A DNA stretch of 64,000 nt from Bacteroidota bacterium (GCA_003250355.1 QKGS01000079.1:79092-143091), one strand, 5' to 3'. Shown: positions 18,312 to 28,662, counted from the stretch's first letter. The notes: generated by a model from the letters alone, not told the origin. A program made the numbers and translations.

Positions 18312-20015
18312 TTATTCTATACTAAAAACTAATCCTGAAGCATTTCTAATATTTAACCAAATTCCTCTGTTTTTCAATTCCTCGTAACTTACAATAATTT
18401 CATTTGCATCAAACAATGCCGACTTTAATACTATTTGCTCATTTTCAGATAATCCCATTAATTCTAATGCATTGTCGGGTATTTTTAAAATTATCGGATA
18501 ATTGTTATGCCTATCAAAATTTGTAACAACCAGCACCCTTTGAGTTACTGAATATCTCATAAAAGCATAAACAAAGTGCTTTGCTCCTGGATTTTCAAAA
18601 GAGTTACACCACATAAGATCATAGAAATCGCCTTTTGCTATTGCTTCATTCGAGATTGAATAATTAAGTATCTGCTTATATATATTTCTTAACTCTTTCT
18701 GCTCTGAACTTAAATCTCCACCATCGAATTTATGATTATTAACCCACTTAATATGTTCCGGTACATGAAAGTAATCAAATATAGTAGTTCGTCCATCGTC
18801 GCCGCTATATCCGGTTTCACCAAGTGCCGGCTCACCCACTTCCTGACCAAAATATGTCATTACAGGTCCCTGATGCAGCAATGCTGAAACTAACATTGCC
18901 GGTAATGTTAAATGTACATCACCGGTAAAGAAACGGCTTGCAAACCTTTGTTCATCATGATTTTCAAGAAACCGCAACATATGCTTATCAATTCCGTGAA
19001 GCGATTGCCAACAATTTGTAATTAAAGAAACCGGCGAACCATAACAAGTAATGGCTTTTATAGAATCGTACAGACCAACCTTATCGTACATATAATCGAA
19101 TCCACCTTTATATATGTATGAATTATAAAGATTGGGATTATAAACCTCTGCATAAAATTTCACATCGGGATACTGTTTTTTAACTTTTGCTATTGCATAT
19201 TCCCAAAACTCTACCGGTACCATTTCAACCATATCGCAACGAAAACCGTCAATATTTTTCGATGCCCAATACAACAATATATCAACCATTTTATTCCAAA
19301 GCGGAGGAGTTAAACTAAAATGACCATAGTTACCATTAGAATAATCTACACCATAATTCAGCTTAACTGTTTCGTACCAATCGTTCTTCTCGGGATATGC
19401 TGAGAATTGGTCATTACCTGTTGCCTTAGCCGGAAACTCATTATACTCAACAAAACCATCATTTGTCAAAATAGTACCAATATTATCGGGCAATACAAGA
19501 TTATGTCCCGGTATATAATAGAAGTCATTTTTAGGTGAAAATGACTTAGTAACATCATCATTAATACCAAAATTCCTTTCAGGAAATATATCTGATTTAT
19601 ATTCACGCGCAACATGATTTGGAACAAAATCAATTATCACTTTCATTCCTGCGTTATGTGTTCGTTCAACCAATTGCTCAAACTCTTGCATTCTATTTTC
19701 CGGTTTTTCAGCAATATCAGGATTTATATCATAATAATCGGTTATAGCATATGGTGAACCCGCTCTACCCTTAATAATCTTAGGATTCCCGGCCGCAATT
19801 CCTATATCGCTATTACCTTCACATCGTGCGTGCTCAATAATACCTGTATACCAAATATGAGTAATACCCAGTTTTTTTATCTCGTATAAAGCTTTAGTTG
19901 TAAAATGCGACATTTTTCCAACTCCATTTTCAGAACTACTTCCATGTATTTTTCCTGTACTATTAGTATTTCCAAATAAACGAGTGAAAACCTGATATAT
20001 TGAAATTTTTTCCAT
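18312..20015 (-). CDS. Alpha-amylase family enzyme (GH13)
   Basis: A 567-aa alpha-glucan hydrolase or transferase with a (beta/alpha)8 barrel. The catalytic trio is intact: nucleophile Asp in GFRCDMVEMVP, acid/base Glu in FYAEVYNP, and the transition-state Asp in FLENHDEQR. The calcium/strand motif DFVPNH is also present. There is no signal peptide, so it should act on glycogen or maltodextrins in the cytoplasm. It lies 6 bases downstream of the branching enzyme gene and is surely co-transcribed with it. The exact specificity (alpha-amylase, debranching or transfer) is not decided by these motifs. Confidence 0.92.
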   Translation of the reverse strand: MEKISIYQVFTRLFGNTNSTGKIHGSSSENGVGKMSHFTTKALYEIKKLGITHIWYTGIIEHARCEGNSDIGIAAGNPKIIKGRAGSPYAITDYYDINPDIAEKPENRMQEFEQLVERTHNAGMKVIIDFVPNHVAREYKSDIFPERNFGINDDVTKSFSPKNDFYYIPGHNLVLPDNIGTILTNDGFVEYNEFPAKATGNDQFSAYPEKNDWYETVKLNYGVDYSNGNYGHFSLTPPLWNKMVDILLYWASKNIDGFRCDMVEMVPVEFWEYAIAKVKKQYPDVKFYAEVYNPNLYNSYIYKGGFDYMYDKVGLYDSIKAITCYGSPVSLITNCWQSLHGIDKHMLRFLENHDEQRFASRFFTGDVHLTLPAMLVSALLHQGPVMTYFGQEVGEPALGETGYSGDDGRTTIFDYFHVPEHIKWVNNHKFDGGDLSSEQKELRNIYKQILNYSISNEAIAKGDFYDLMWCNSFENPGAKHFVYAFMRYSVTQRVLVVTNFDRHNNYPIILKIPDNALELMGLSENEQIVLKSALFDANEIIVSYEELKNRGIWLNIRNASGLVFSIE

Positions 20016-20021
20016 TGCTTT

Positions 20022-22046
20022 CTATGTTCGTTTTTTTCTTGCTCTTACACTTGGAACCGGCATTTTTTCAAGTACCAAAGCTGTTCGTGCGGGCAAATAC
20101 AACATAAGGTGTTGAAATTTTCCATCAACTGTTGTTAAATGTGTATTATAATCTTGCTGAGGATCTATTCTATCATAACCTCCATTCTTTCCCTCGTCGG
20201 AACTAAATATATACTTATATCGTCCTTCCATAACAGGAATTGAGTAATCGGTATAACTCCTAGTTGCATGAAAGTTAAATACAAACAAATATTTAGAACG
20301 GGTAAAAGCGATGACTTTATCGCCTTCATTACACATTTGTTGGTGCATTGGAAAAATATCGAGAAAACTATCTTTTGAAATAAGTTCTATCATCTGTTGA
20401 TCAAATTTATTTAAGAACTTATATTTAAGGTCTTCTCTATCTGTCAAACTCCATTGTCGGCGAGCATGTTTATAAGACCAACCATTACCTTCACGGGGAA
20501 AATCTATCCACTCCGGATGACCAAATTCATTTCCCATAAAATTGAGATAGCCTCCTCCGGCTGTTGCAACAGTAATAAGTCTAATCATTTTATGAAGTGC
20601 TATGCCACGGTCAATATCAAGGTTTTGATCATTAACCATCATATGGAAATACATTTCCTTATCCATTAACCTGAATGCTATTGTTTTATCACCAACCAAA
20701 GCCTGATCGTGAGATTCTACATACGATATAGTTTTTTCATCATCTCGCTTTGCTGTTAGCTCATGATATATTTGCCCCAAAATCCAATCTTCATCTAATC
20801 GTTCTTTAAGTGTTTTTATCCAAAAATCGGGTACACCCATAGCAAGCCTGTATGAAAAACCAACACCACCATCGGCTACTGAATTAGCAAGTCCGGGGTA
20901 GCCGCTCATTTCTTCAGCAATTGAAATTGGGTTACCGTCTAATTCCGACATTAAATCATTAGCAAGCATTAAGTAAGTTATTGCTTCTTCATCTTGTCCT
21001 CCATCGAAATAAAAATCGTATGAAGTAAAATCACGCCCTAACCCATGATCGAGATATAGCATACTTGTAACACCATCGAAACGATAACCGTCGAATTTAT
21101 ACTCTTCAATCCAAAATTTCACATTTGAAAGTAAAAAATGAAGCACTTCATTTTTTCCATAATTAAAACAATATGAATCCCACGCCGGGTGCTCTCCTCT
21201 GCCACCGGCATGAAAAAATTGATAACGTGTTCCATCAAGATTACCAAGACCTTCCATTTCATTTTTAACAGCATGAGAATGAACAATATCCATTATAACC
21301 TTAATTCCATTACCATGAGCCTCGTCAATTAAATGCTTCAGTTCTTCAGGAGTTCCAAAACGTGACGATACTGCAAAGAAATTTGACACATGATAACCAA
21401 ATGAACCATAATAAGGGTGCTCTTGAATAGCCATTAGCTGAATAGTATTATACCCTAATTTTACAATTCGCGGTAAAATATTTTCACGAAACTCATTGAA
21501 CGATGAGACTTTATGCTCCTCACCCCCCATTCCTATATGAGCCTCGTAAATAATTGGAGGATTCTGATTTTTAGGTTTTTCATACTTCCATTCATATGCA
21601 CTGTCGGGCATCCATAATTGCGCATCGAAACCATGAGTATTTTCATCTTGCACAACACGTCGTACCCACGCCGGAATACGTTCCCCCTCGCCTCCATTCC
21701 AATATACTTTTAGTTTGTATTTTTGTTCATGAGATAGATTTTTCAACCTTAATTCCCAAAAACCATTTATTTGTTCAAACTTATATTCATCAACAGGATT
21801 CCAATTTGAAAAATCACCAATAAGAAATACGGAACTTGCATTTGGCAACCATTCTCTTATTACAAACTCGTCGCCTTGCTTAAAACAACCCAATGTTTCG
21901 TAACCAGATGCATATTCTTTAAGTGATTTAAACTGCTTTCCTAAAAGCTCTTTTTTCTTTGCTTCATAGAGTTTTATTCGTTTTTGGATAGTTTCAGTAT
22001 GTGGTGATAACCACGGGTCCTTTTTTACAATTTTGGGTACAGACAT
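20022..22046 (-). CDS. glgB: 1,4-alpha-glucan branching enzyme, eukaryote-like (GH13_8) type
   Basis: Makes alpha-1,6 branches in glycogen. 674 aa: an N-terminal helical stretch, a CBM48 domain (about 50-150), the catalytic barrel and a C-terminal beta domain. Catalytic residues are visible in FDGYRFDGVTSMLYLDHG (nucleophile Asp), SIAEEMSG (Glu) and YVESHDQAL (Asp). The GVTSMLY form is typical of the eukaryote-like subfamily common in Bacteroidetes, which differs from the proteobacterial GlgB. It is the first gene of a two-gene glycogen operon with the cytoplasmic amylase. No clear TAnnTTTG promoter is seen upstream (only TACATTTA). Confidence 0.94.
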   Translation of the reverse strand: MSVPKIVKKDPWLSPHTETIQKRIKLYEAKKKELLGKQFKSLKEYASGYETLGCFKQGDEFVIREWLPNASSVFLIGDFSNWNPVDEYKFEQINGFWELRLKNLSHEQKYKLKVYWNGGEGERIPAWVRRVVQDENTHGFDAQLWMPDSAYEWKYEKPKNQNPPIIYEAHIGMGGEEHKVSSFNEFRENILPRIVKLGYNTIQLMAIQEHPYYGSFGYHVSNFFAVSSRFGTPEELKHLIDEAHGNGIKVIMDIVHSHAVKNEMEGLGNLDGTRYQFFHAGGRGEHPAWDSYCFNYGKNEVLHFLLSNVKFWIEEYKFDGYRFDGVTSMLYLDHGLGRDFTSYDFYFDGGQDEEAITYLMLANDLMSELDGNPISIAEEMSGYPGLANSVADGGVGFSYRLAMGVPDFWIKTLKERLDEDWILGQIYHELTAKRDDEKTISYVESHDQALVGDKTIAFRLMDKEMYFHMMVNDQNLDIDRGIALHKMIRLITVATAGGGYLNFMGNEFGHPEWIDFPREGNGWSYKHARRQWSLTDREDLKYKFLNKFDQQMIELISKDSFLDIFPMHQQMCNEGDKVIAFTRSKYLFVFNFHATRSYTDYSIPVMEGRYKYIFSSDEGKNGGYDRIDPQQDYNTHLTTVDGKFQHLMLYLPARTALVLEKMPVPSVRARKKRT

Positions 22047-22245
22047 AGTTTTTAACTTAATTTGATGCTATAAATGTACATTTTTTTGTTAATCATAACA
22101 CAAGAATCGCAATGAATTCATTGCATAGTTCGAGTTTTCAATATATATTTAATGATTATTTAAAAAAACAGATATTTAAACGAAATAACTAATTGAAACA
22201 TTAGATTCCAGAACCATAAAACCAACAAACTCAAAACCTCCATAT

Positions 22246-23448
22246 ATGGCGTTGACAAAAGAAAACATTGTTCAGTTATTGAAAGAAATTGATTTATTTT
22301 CTGAATTTAAAGACAAAACACTGCAACTATTTGCAAAGAATATGAATCGTGTTTTTCTTCACAAAGGTGACATACTATTCAGCAAAGGCGATATTGATAA
22401 TTCGCTATACATAATAAGTGAAGGATGCGTTGAGATACACGACAAAAATTATGTTTTCACCACACTCACAAGCAAACAATACTTTGGAGAATACACCTTA
22501 ATTGATTCAGCATGCAGGTCGGCAACCGTTACTGCAGTACACAACACTGAATTATATGAACTAAGTAAAGAAACATTTGAAGCTGTAACAAACAAGAATC
22601 CTGAGTTATGGAGGAACACACTTGTTGCAATGGTAAAACGTTTAAGAGATTACAATATTCTTGAAGAGAAGCTAACTTCGCGTACTATTGATGTTCAAAA
22701 AAAGAAATATCACATAGAAAAAGAAAAAGATTTTATTGACCAACAAAAGAAAAACCTAGAAGCAATAAATAATTCTAAAGACAAATTCTTAACAATAATA
22801 GCTCACGAACTAAAAAGCCCTCTATTTTCAATAAATGCATTAAGTGAAGACATTATTAGTCAATACGATAATATTGATAAAGAAAAGTGTCTGAACCAAA
22901 TTGAGCAAATCAAAAAATATTCAACAAATGCCTCAAATCTTTTAGAAAACCTACTGCAATGGGCAAGATCGCAAGCCGGAAGTTTGAAGATAAATTTTAA
23001 AAGAACAAATATTAATGATATAATTGTAGAAGTTATTGAGTTATATGAAGCTATTTGCCAATCAAGAAACATAACTATTGTTAATAACATTGGTAATGAA
23101 CACTTTGGTTATATTGATAGCGATATGATAAATACCGTTTTAAGGAATCTTATATCAAATGCAATACAATATTCATACGACAATAGTAAGATTGAACTCA
23201 ATATTGAAGAGGTGGCCGATATGCTAAATATTTCAATACAAGATTATGGGATAGGCATAGAAAAAACAGTAAAAGATACTCTTTTCAGCATTGACCAAAG
23301 ACCGGAAACAAATAATAAAGAAGAATCTTCCGGAATAGGGTTAGTTCTTTGTAAAGAGTTTGTTCTTAAAAATGGTGGAAGCATTTGGTTAGAAAGCACT
23401 CCTGGAAAAGGGACAACATTTAGTTTCAGCATTCCAAGAGCGTTATAA
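22246..23448 (+). CDS. Cyclic-nucleotide-binding domain histidine kinase
   Basis: A soluble sensor kinase, 400 aa. The N-terminal 140 residues are a cNMP-binding/CRP-like sandwich (KGDILFSKGDIDNSLYIISEG, then YFGEYTLID). A coiled coil (about 155-180) joins it to HisKA with the H-box HELKSPLF (His at about 187) and to HATPase with N-box NLISNAIQYS, G1 YGIGI and G2 SSGIGLVL. All boxes look functional. There is no membrane segment, so it senses a cytoplasmic signal. No receiver domain or response regulator gene is adjacent. It lies 25 bases upstream of the GH16-like repeat gene, and the two are probably one operon. Confidence 0.9.
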   Translation: MALTKENIVQLLKEIDLFSEFKDKTLQLFAKNMNRVFLHKGDILFSKGDIDNSLYIISEGCVEIHDKNYVFTTLTSKQYFGEYTLIDSACRSATVTAVHNTELYELSKETFEAVTNKNPELWRNTLVAMVKRLRDYNILEEKLTSRTIDVQKKKYHIEKEKDFIDQQKKNLEAINNSKDKFLTIIAHELKSPLFSINALSEDIISQYDNIDKEKCLNQIEQIKKYSTNASNLLENLLQWARSQAGSLKINFKRTNINDIIVEVIELYEAICQSRNITIVNNIGNEHFGYIDSDMINTVLRNLISNAIQYSYDNSKIELNIEEVADMLNISIQDYGIGIEKTVKDTLFSIDQRPETNNKEESSGIGLVLCKEFVLKNGGSIWLESTPGKGTTFSFSIPRAL

Positions 23449-23473
23449 AATAAATAACATTAGCAAATAAAAT

Positions 23474-25279
23474 ATGGCAAATTTAGGTTTTGCAATAAAA
23501 GCAAGTTTAGGGTTAATTCCGGGAACAGAAAAAATTGAAGAAAAGAAGAAATTACTCGAAGAAGAATATCAGAAACTTCTTGATTATTCAATTTCAAACG
23601 AACTAAAAGAGTACAATGAACTTGATGCTTATATCAACTCATCAGCATTTAAAACAAAAAAGAATGAAATTCTTTCATTAAACTATAAAACAACCGAAGA
23701 ATTTCAAAAAGAACAACGACTTGCAAAATTAAAAAAAGACAAAGGCATTATTAACTATTATAAAGTATTAGAATCATCAGATTTTAAACGCTTTACCAAT
23801 ATTGAAACATCAGCCGAATTAGAAGAGTTTAACAAACTGAATACATTAGTAAACTCAAAAGAACATAATTCAAAAAAAGAACAACTAGCGAATGTATTGG
23901 CAGAAGAAATAGCTAAAGAAAAAGAATTTACTACTCTTAAAAAAGATAAAGAACTTAAAAAGTATTTTAAATTCAAGGAATTAGCGTCATATAAAACTTT
24001 CCTTGAAATAGATGGCTCAGAAGAACTTGCTAATTACAAACAAGCAGAACAAGAAAACAACGATGAGTTCAAAACCCTTAAAAAAGAGAGCAGATTTAAA
24101 ACTTACTTCAAGTTTAAAAATTCAAAACAGCTGCAACTTATCAACAATGTTGAATCGTCGGATAAGCTAGAAAAATTCCAAGAACTGGAAGTTTATATTA
24201 CCTCTAATGAATTTACAAACAAAAAGGAATCGTTAAAATTTGAAAATTCAGAAGAATTTGAAAACGAAAAAAGATACAATGAATTAGCAAAATCTGATAA
24301 TCTGAAATTTTTTAATAAATACGGAATTTCAAAGCAATTTAAACTATTTGCCCAAACCAAAGCAAGCTCTGAATTACAAGAATATATGAAGTTGGAAGAG
24401 TTTGTTAAAACTAAAGAATTTATCGCCTACAAAGAGTATATGCTCGATAAGAATAAGTATTCAAAAAGCGAAGAAGCTGAGAGAGAAAACAGATATAATG
24501 AACTAAAGAAAAGCGATAATATTAAGTGGTATTTATCAATTAAAGACTCTGATAAGTTCAATTCATTAAAAGAATGGAACTTAACATTTGAAGATAATTT
24601 TAATACAGGTAAAATTGATGAAACCAAATGGATGAACAGTTTCTTTTGGGGCGAAATGTTAATAAAAGACCATTATGTAATTGCCGGAGAGAAACAAGTA
24701 TATACCAAGAATAAAAATGCTGTATTGAACGGTACAACAGTAAAACTTGTTACTAAAAACGAAAAATCGACCGGAAAGGTATGGCATCCTAAATATGGTT
24801 TTAATCAACAGGAATTTGACTATACATCGGGAATGCTAAGTACTGCAAATAGTTTCAGACAGCAATATGGAAAGTTTGAAGCAAAAATTAAAATAGACCC
24901 AACTTACCCGGTATATCAGGCGTTTTGGTTAAGAGGCGAAAAAATTGCTCCTGAAATTGATGTATTCAGATATAATATGTCAAAAAAGAATAAAATGGAA
25001 TTTATAAACCATATTGACAGCAATTCAAAAAACTCAATTGCTTCAAACTTAGGAGCAGGTGCTCTTACCGGCAAATACTTCATTTACACTTTAGAATGGT
25101 CGCCCAAAGAGATAAAATGGCTAATAAACGGAATAGAAGTACATAAAACCACACAAAATATACCGTCGGAACCAATGTACGTTCTTCTTTCGACAGGAAT
25201 AAAGCAAGATCCTAAAGGTGAAGCAATTAATTCAGAATTTGAAATAGATTGGGTACGCTGTTACGATAAAGCAGAATAA
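23474..25279 (+). CDS. Repeat protein with a C-terminal GH16-like domain lacking the acid/base Glu
   Basis: 601 aa without a signal peptide. Residues about 38-365 are five charged, helical repeats of roughly 70 residues (the third is shorter). They have the form SxELxEYxxLExxV.S.EF..KKE followed by ELKKsdnLKxYfKfK.S. The C-terminal part (about 368-600) is a GH16/laminarinase-like beta-sandwich: LTFEDNFNTGKIDETKW, YGKFEAKIKI, and the active-site strand EIDVFRY. In GH16 this strand is ExDxxE; here the third acid is Arg (about residue 499), while the nucleophile Glu and the assisting Asp remain. It is probably not a normal hydrolase; carbohydrate binding or another role is likelier. It is encoded just after the cNMP-binding kinase and closed by a terminator. 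Confidence 0.82.
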   Translation: MANLGFAIKASLGLIPGTEKIEEKKKLLEEEYQKLLDYSISNELKEYNELDAYINSSAFKTKKNEILSLNYKTTEEFQKEQRLAKLKKDKGIINYYKVLESSDFKRFTNIETSAELEEFNKLNTLVNSKEHNSKKEQLANVLAEEIAKEKEFTTLKKDKELKKYFKFKELASYKTFLEIDGSEELANYKQAEQENNDEFKTLKKESRFKTYFKFKNSKQLQLINNVESSDKLEKFQELEVYITSNEFTNKKESLKFENSEEFENEKRYNELAKSDNLKFFNKYGISKQFKLFAQTKASSELQEYMKLEEFVKTKEFIAYKEYMLDKNKYSKSEEAERENRYNELKKSDNIKWYLSIKDSDKFNSLKEWNLTFEDNFNTGKIDETKWMNSFFWGEMLIKDHYVIAGEKQVYTKNKNAVLNGTTVKLVTKNEKSTGKVWHPKYGFNQQEFDYTSGMLSTANSFRQQYGKFEAKIKIDPTYPVYQAFWLRGEKIAPEIDVFRYNMSKKNKMEFINHIDSNSKNSIASNLGAGALTGKYFIYTLEWSPKEIKWLINGIEVHKTTQNIPSEPMYVLLSTGIKQDPKGEAINSEFEIDWVRCYDKAE

Positions 25280-25300
25280 AAAAGAAAGAATTATATTTAC

Positions 25301-25328
25301 AAGCCGGTTATTACAACCGGCTTTTTCT
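25301..25328 (+). terminator. Terminator after the GH16-like gene
   Basis: AAGCCGGTT / AACCGGCTT, 9-bp stem with 5-base loop, followed by a T tract. It lies between the GH16-like gene and fmt. Confidence 0.9.
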
Positions 25329-25346
25329 ATTATAAAAAAGAAGCAA

Positions 25347-26315
25347 ATGAATAATAAAGATAACTTCCGAATAGTATTTATGGGCACTCCCGACTTTGCA
25401 GTGGAAAGCCTTAAACAAATAATTAACAACAAATATAATGTTGTAGCAGTAGTTACAAGCCCCGATAAACCTGCCGGCCGAGGACAAAAAATTAGTGAAT
25501 CGGCTGTGAAACAATATGCCATTGAAAAAGGATTAAATATACTGCAGCCTACCAATTTGAAAGATTCTGATTTTCAGCTAGAATTAAAAAAATTAAATGC
25601 TGACTTAAATGTAATAGTTGCATTCAGAATGTTACCTGAATCGGTATGGAATATGCCCCCGTTGGGTTCAATCAACCTTCATGCATCATTACTACCCCAG
25701 TACCGTGGTGCTGCTCCAATAAACTGGGCTGTAATAAACGGAGATAAAAAGACAGGAGCTACTACTTTCTTTTTAAAACATGAAATAGATACCGGCAATA
25801 TACTATATCAAACTGAATTTGAAATTGGCGAAAATGATACAGCCGGAATAGTACATGATAAACTTATGGTTAATGGTGCTAATTTGCTTGTAGAAACGCT
25901 TGATAGAATACTTAGCGGAGATTACAAAGAAACGCCTCAGGATAATTTAATTGAAGGCGAACTAAAACATGCCCCAAAAATATTTAAAGAAGATTGTAAA
26001 ATAAACTGGCATAAAACCGGTCAAGAGATTCACAATCTTATACGTGGTCTAAGCCCCTACCCTGCTGCATGGTGTGAGTTAATATCGGAAAATCAAGACC
26101 CAACAACAATGAAAATTTTCGAAACTATATATATTAAAGATACTCACAATGAAAAACCGGGAACAATATGCACTGATGGAAAAAGAGAACTTAAAGTATG
26201 CTGTCCTAACGGATATATTAAAATAAACGAACTTCAAATAGCCGGAAAAAGGAGAATGAAAACCGAAGATTTTCTAAGAGGATTCGGTCAAATAGATGAG
26301 TATACCGCTAAATAA
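25347..26315 (+). CDS. fmt: Methionyl-tRNA formyltransferase
   Basis: Formylates the initiator Met-tRNA with 10-formyl-tetrahydrofolate. 322 aa, normal length. The N-terminal Rossmann start (FMGTPDFAVESL), the folate-binding/active-site block with Asn-Leu-His (SINLHASLLPQYRGAAPINWA) and the following HEIDTGNI segment are all present. The C-terminal tRNA-binding OB domain is complete. It sits alone between two hairpin terminators, 18 bases after the first, with no obvious promoter in that gap. Read-through from the kinase operon, or a promoter hidden in the GH16-like gene, is therefore likely. Confidence 0.96.
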   Translation: MNNKDNFRIVFMGTPDFAVESLKQIINNKYNVVAVVTSPDKPAGRGQKISESAVKQYAIEKGLNILQPTNLKDSDFQLELKKLNADLNVIVAFRMLPESVWNMPPLGSINLHASLLPQYRGAAPINWAVINGDKKTGATTFFLKHEIDTGNILYQTEFEIGENDTAGIVHDKLMVNGANLLVETLDRILSGDYKETPQDNLIEGELKHAPKIFKEDCKINWHKTGQEIHNLIRGLSPYPAAWCELISENQDPTTMKIFETIYIKDTHNEKPGTICTDGKRELKVCCPNGYIKINELQIAGKRRMKTEDFLRGFGQIDEYTAK

Positions 26316-26336
26316 ACATAAAATTGATAAGTATTT

Positions 26337-26363
26337 AAAAATGCTGTAAAACAGCATTTTTAT
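26337..26363 (+). terminator. fmt terminator
   Basis: AAAAATGCTGT / ACAGCATTTTT, 11-bp stem with a 3-base loop and T tract. Confidence 0.9.
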
Positions 26364-26483
26364 TCTGCGTTACATAGAATTATAGGGTATATTTAATTAA
26401 TTAAACCCAAATTATTCAACCCGACAGTGTTAGTAATCAGTAACTATAATTTATTTCTGACACCGTTACTAAATGTAAAACAG

Positions 26484-28607
26484 ATGAAAAAAACTATTCG
26501 TTCCCTTTGCTTAACAGCATTGATTCTTTTTGTTGTAATAAATATTTATGCAGAGAAATTACCGGAATTTAAGCCTGGTAACATTGCATTTACAGCATTT
26601 TGTGCCGATGGTAATGACCATTTTGCTATTGTAGCACTATCAGAACTACCGGCCGATACAGCAATATATTTTACCGACAATGAACCCGATGCTACGGGTG
26701 GACTAGCAGATACAAATGAAGGTATACTCAAATGGAATACAGGCAATAACAATATTGCATCAGGTACAATTATTGTATTTGACAGTATAACAGTAAGTAA
26801 CAGAACTGTAAGCATTGGTTCGTTAACAAGTGTATCGGGTAATGTTAACTTAACGGCAACCGGCGATGCATTATTTGCATATATGGGTGCTTCGCCAACC
26901 GATATTAAAGTATGGCTTGCCGGTATTCAAAACTCGACAGGAAATGAAGGCGATTTAAAAATGACCGGGTTAACTCCCGGGTTAACTTTCATAAACTTTT
27001 ACACTACCGGCAGCCCCGATGGTGGTTTTTACTCCGGAGCAAGAGATAATAAATTGAGTTATGCCGAATATCTTCCAGAACTAGCCAATAGTTCAAACTG
27101 GACTACTGAAACATCGGACGGTAATCTGATTTTGCCCATATCAACCAATGGTTTTTCATTAAATCCATATTTAATTGATGTAGTAACCACTGACAATAAA
27201 GAGTATACAGCCGGTGATACAATAGAAATAACATGGGTGGCAAAAGGGTTAGACAGTGTTTCTTTATTTGTATACATTCAAGCCGAAAAAACATGGTCGC
27301 CTCTTGGTAACTTTAAAAACCGTGGCCTAGATTCAATAATAATTCCTGATGATGCGAGCTATGGCAATATGTATCAAATTAAGGTATCGTCAATAATTGA
27401 TACTACAATAAACGCCGTTTCAAATTATTTCGCCATATACGAAAAACCTTTAATATCATATAAAGCTTCAGAGATACTTAGGCCTTCAATAATGCTTGAT
27501 GCTGACACAAATATTATTTACAACGAAGCTGACAGTATTTATATAACGGGAACAAACTTAACCGGAGATATAATAATAACTGCGCCAAACAAACTACTTC
27601 TTTCATTTAATATAAATGGAGAATTCAAAGATTCTTTAAAAATCAGCAATGGCGGAGGTACTGTGACCGACAAAAAGATATATATTAAAGTTAAAGATAC
27701 CGATATTACATTTATTGAATTTGACTCTGTAAAAATAGAAAGCCCCAAAGCTTCAACCATATACAGAGCATTGTCGGCAACTAAAGTCTTCTTTTTACCC
27801 ATTAAAAAAATACAAACCCCCATAACTGGAGGTTCATCGCCTTATGAAAATAAATATGTATACACGTACGGTAATGTTACTGCCACAAACAATGAAACAT
27901 TTGTTATTCAGGATTATAACGAAAAAGCTCCTGAATATACAGGCATACACATTTATATGAATGAGAAAACAGTAAAAATTGAAGAAAATGATAACTTGTA
28001 TGTTCTTGGACAAGTTAAAGAAATTAATGGATTAACAACAATCTCATACTTTTATCACGATATAAATACTGAAATACCTCAAAATAAAAATATTCCAAAT
28101 ATAACCAGTGCAACAGCTAATACTGAACCATTTGAAAGTGTATTAATAAGAATTGAGAATGCAGAGTGTACTGAACCAAAAGATATAAATAACGAATGGG
28201 TAGCAACTGATATTGATGGAAATATTATAATTAATGATAGTTTTTACAACTTCACCCCTATTCTTAATAAAGTATACAGTATTACCGGTATTGTAGAATA
28301 TTCCAATAATGAATACTCACTAACCCCTCGCTATGCCATCGACATAGACGAAATAACTAACTCAGAAACATATATATACAATGACATAAAAATATACCCT
28401 ATTCCGACAAAAGACATTGTAAATATTGAAACGTCTGAAATAATTAAAACAATACTTATTTACAATATGAATGGAACTCTCTTAGAAACTGTAATACCTA
28501 ATAGCAGCATTACTCAAGTAAATATTGCAGAATATTACAGTGGAAAATACCTATTTTCTATACAAACAGAGCAAGAGATAAGAAATATTTGTGTAATTAA
28601 GTATTAA
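26484..28607 (+). CDS. Secreted multidomain protein with T9SS type A sorting domain
   Basis: About 707 aa. I start at ATG 26484, because MKKTIRSLCLTALILFVVINIYAE is a signal peptide; the track's 19 extra residues do not fit. The first domain (about 30-220) is of the type IAFTAFCADGNDHFAIVAL...IYFTDNEPD, seen at the N-terminus of many large extracellular bacterial proteins. Next is a Kre9/Knh-like sandwich (TAGDTIEITWVAKGLDSVSLFV), then a strand-rich part, an OB-like part, and finally about 75 residues with the Por-secretion pattern (IYPIPTKDIVNIET ... GKYLFSIQT). It should be exported by the type IX system and anchored or released at the surface. No catalytic site is recognised. It is monocistronic. 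Confidence 0.85.
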   Translation: MKKTIRSLCLTALILFVVINIYAEKLPEFKPGNIAFTAFCADGNDHFAIVALSELPADTAIYFTDNEPDATGGLADTNEGILKWNTGNNNIASGTIIVFDSITVSNRTVSIGSLTSVSGNVNLTATGDALFAYMGASPTDIKVWLAGIQNSTGNEGDLKMTGLTPGLTFINFYTTGSPDGGFYSGARDNKLSYAEYLPELANSSNWTTETSDGNLILPISTNGFSLNPYLIDVVTTDNKEYTAGDTIEITWVAKGLDSVSLFVYIQAEKTWSPLGNFKNRGLDSIIIPDDASYGNMYQIKVSSIIDTTINAVSNYFAIYEKPLISYKASEILRPSIMLDADTNIIYNEADSIYITGTNLTGDIIITAPNKLLLSFNINGEFKDSLKISNGGGTVTDKKIYIKVKDTDITFIEFDSVKIESPKASTIYRALSATKVFFLPIKKIQTPITGGSSPYENKYVYTYGNVTATNNETFVIQDYNEKAPEYTGIHIYMNEKTVKIEENDNLYVLGQVKEINGLTTISYFYHDINTEIPQNKNIPNITSATANTEPFESVLIRIENAECTEPKDINNEWVATDIDGNIIINDSFYNFTPILNKVYSITGIVEYSNNEYSLTPRYAIDIDEITNSETYIYNDIKIYPIPTKDIVNIETSEIIKTILIYNMNGTLLETVIPNSSITQVNIAEYYSGKYLFSIQTEQEIRNICVIKY

Positions 28608-28662
28608 CAATAATTCTCAAAAAAATATAAGAGACTACCCAAAAGGTAAGATTTTATTTCAT

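Noticed and set aside
25232-25555. Minus-strand ORFs between the GH16-like gene and fmt
   Set aside because: They overlap the fmt start and a terminator and encode no recognisable protein.
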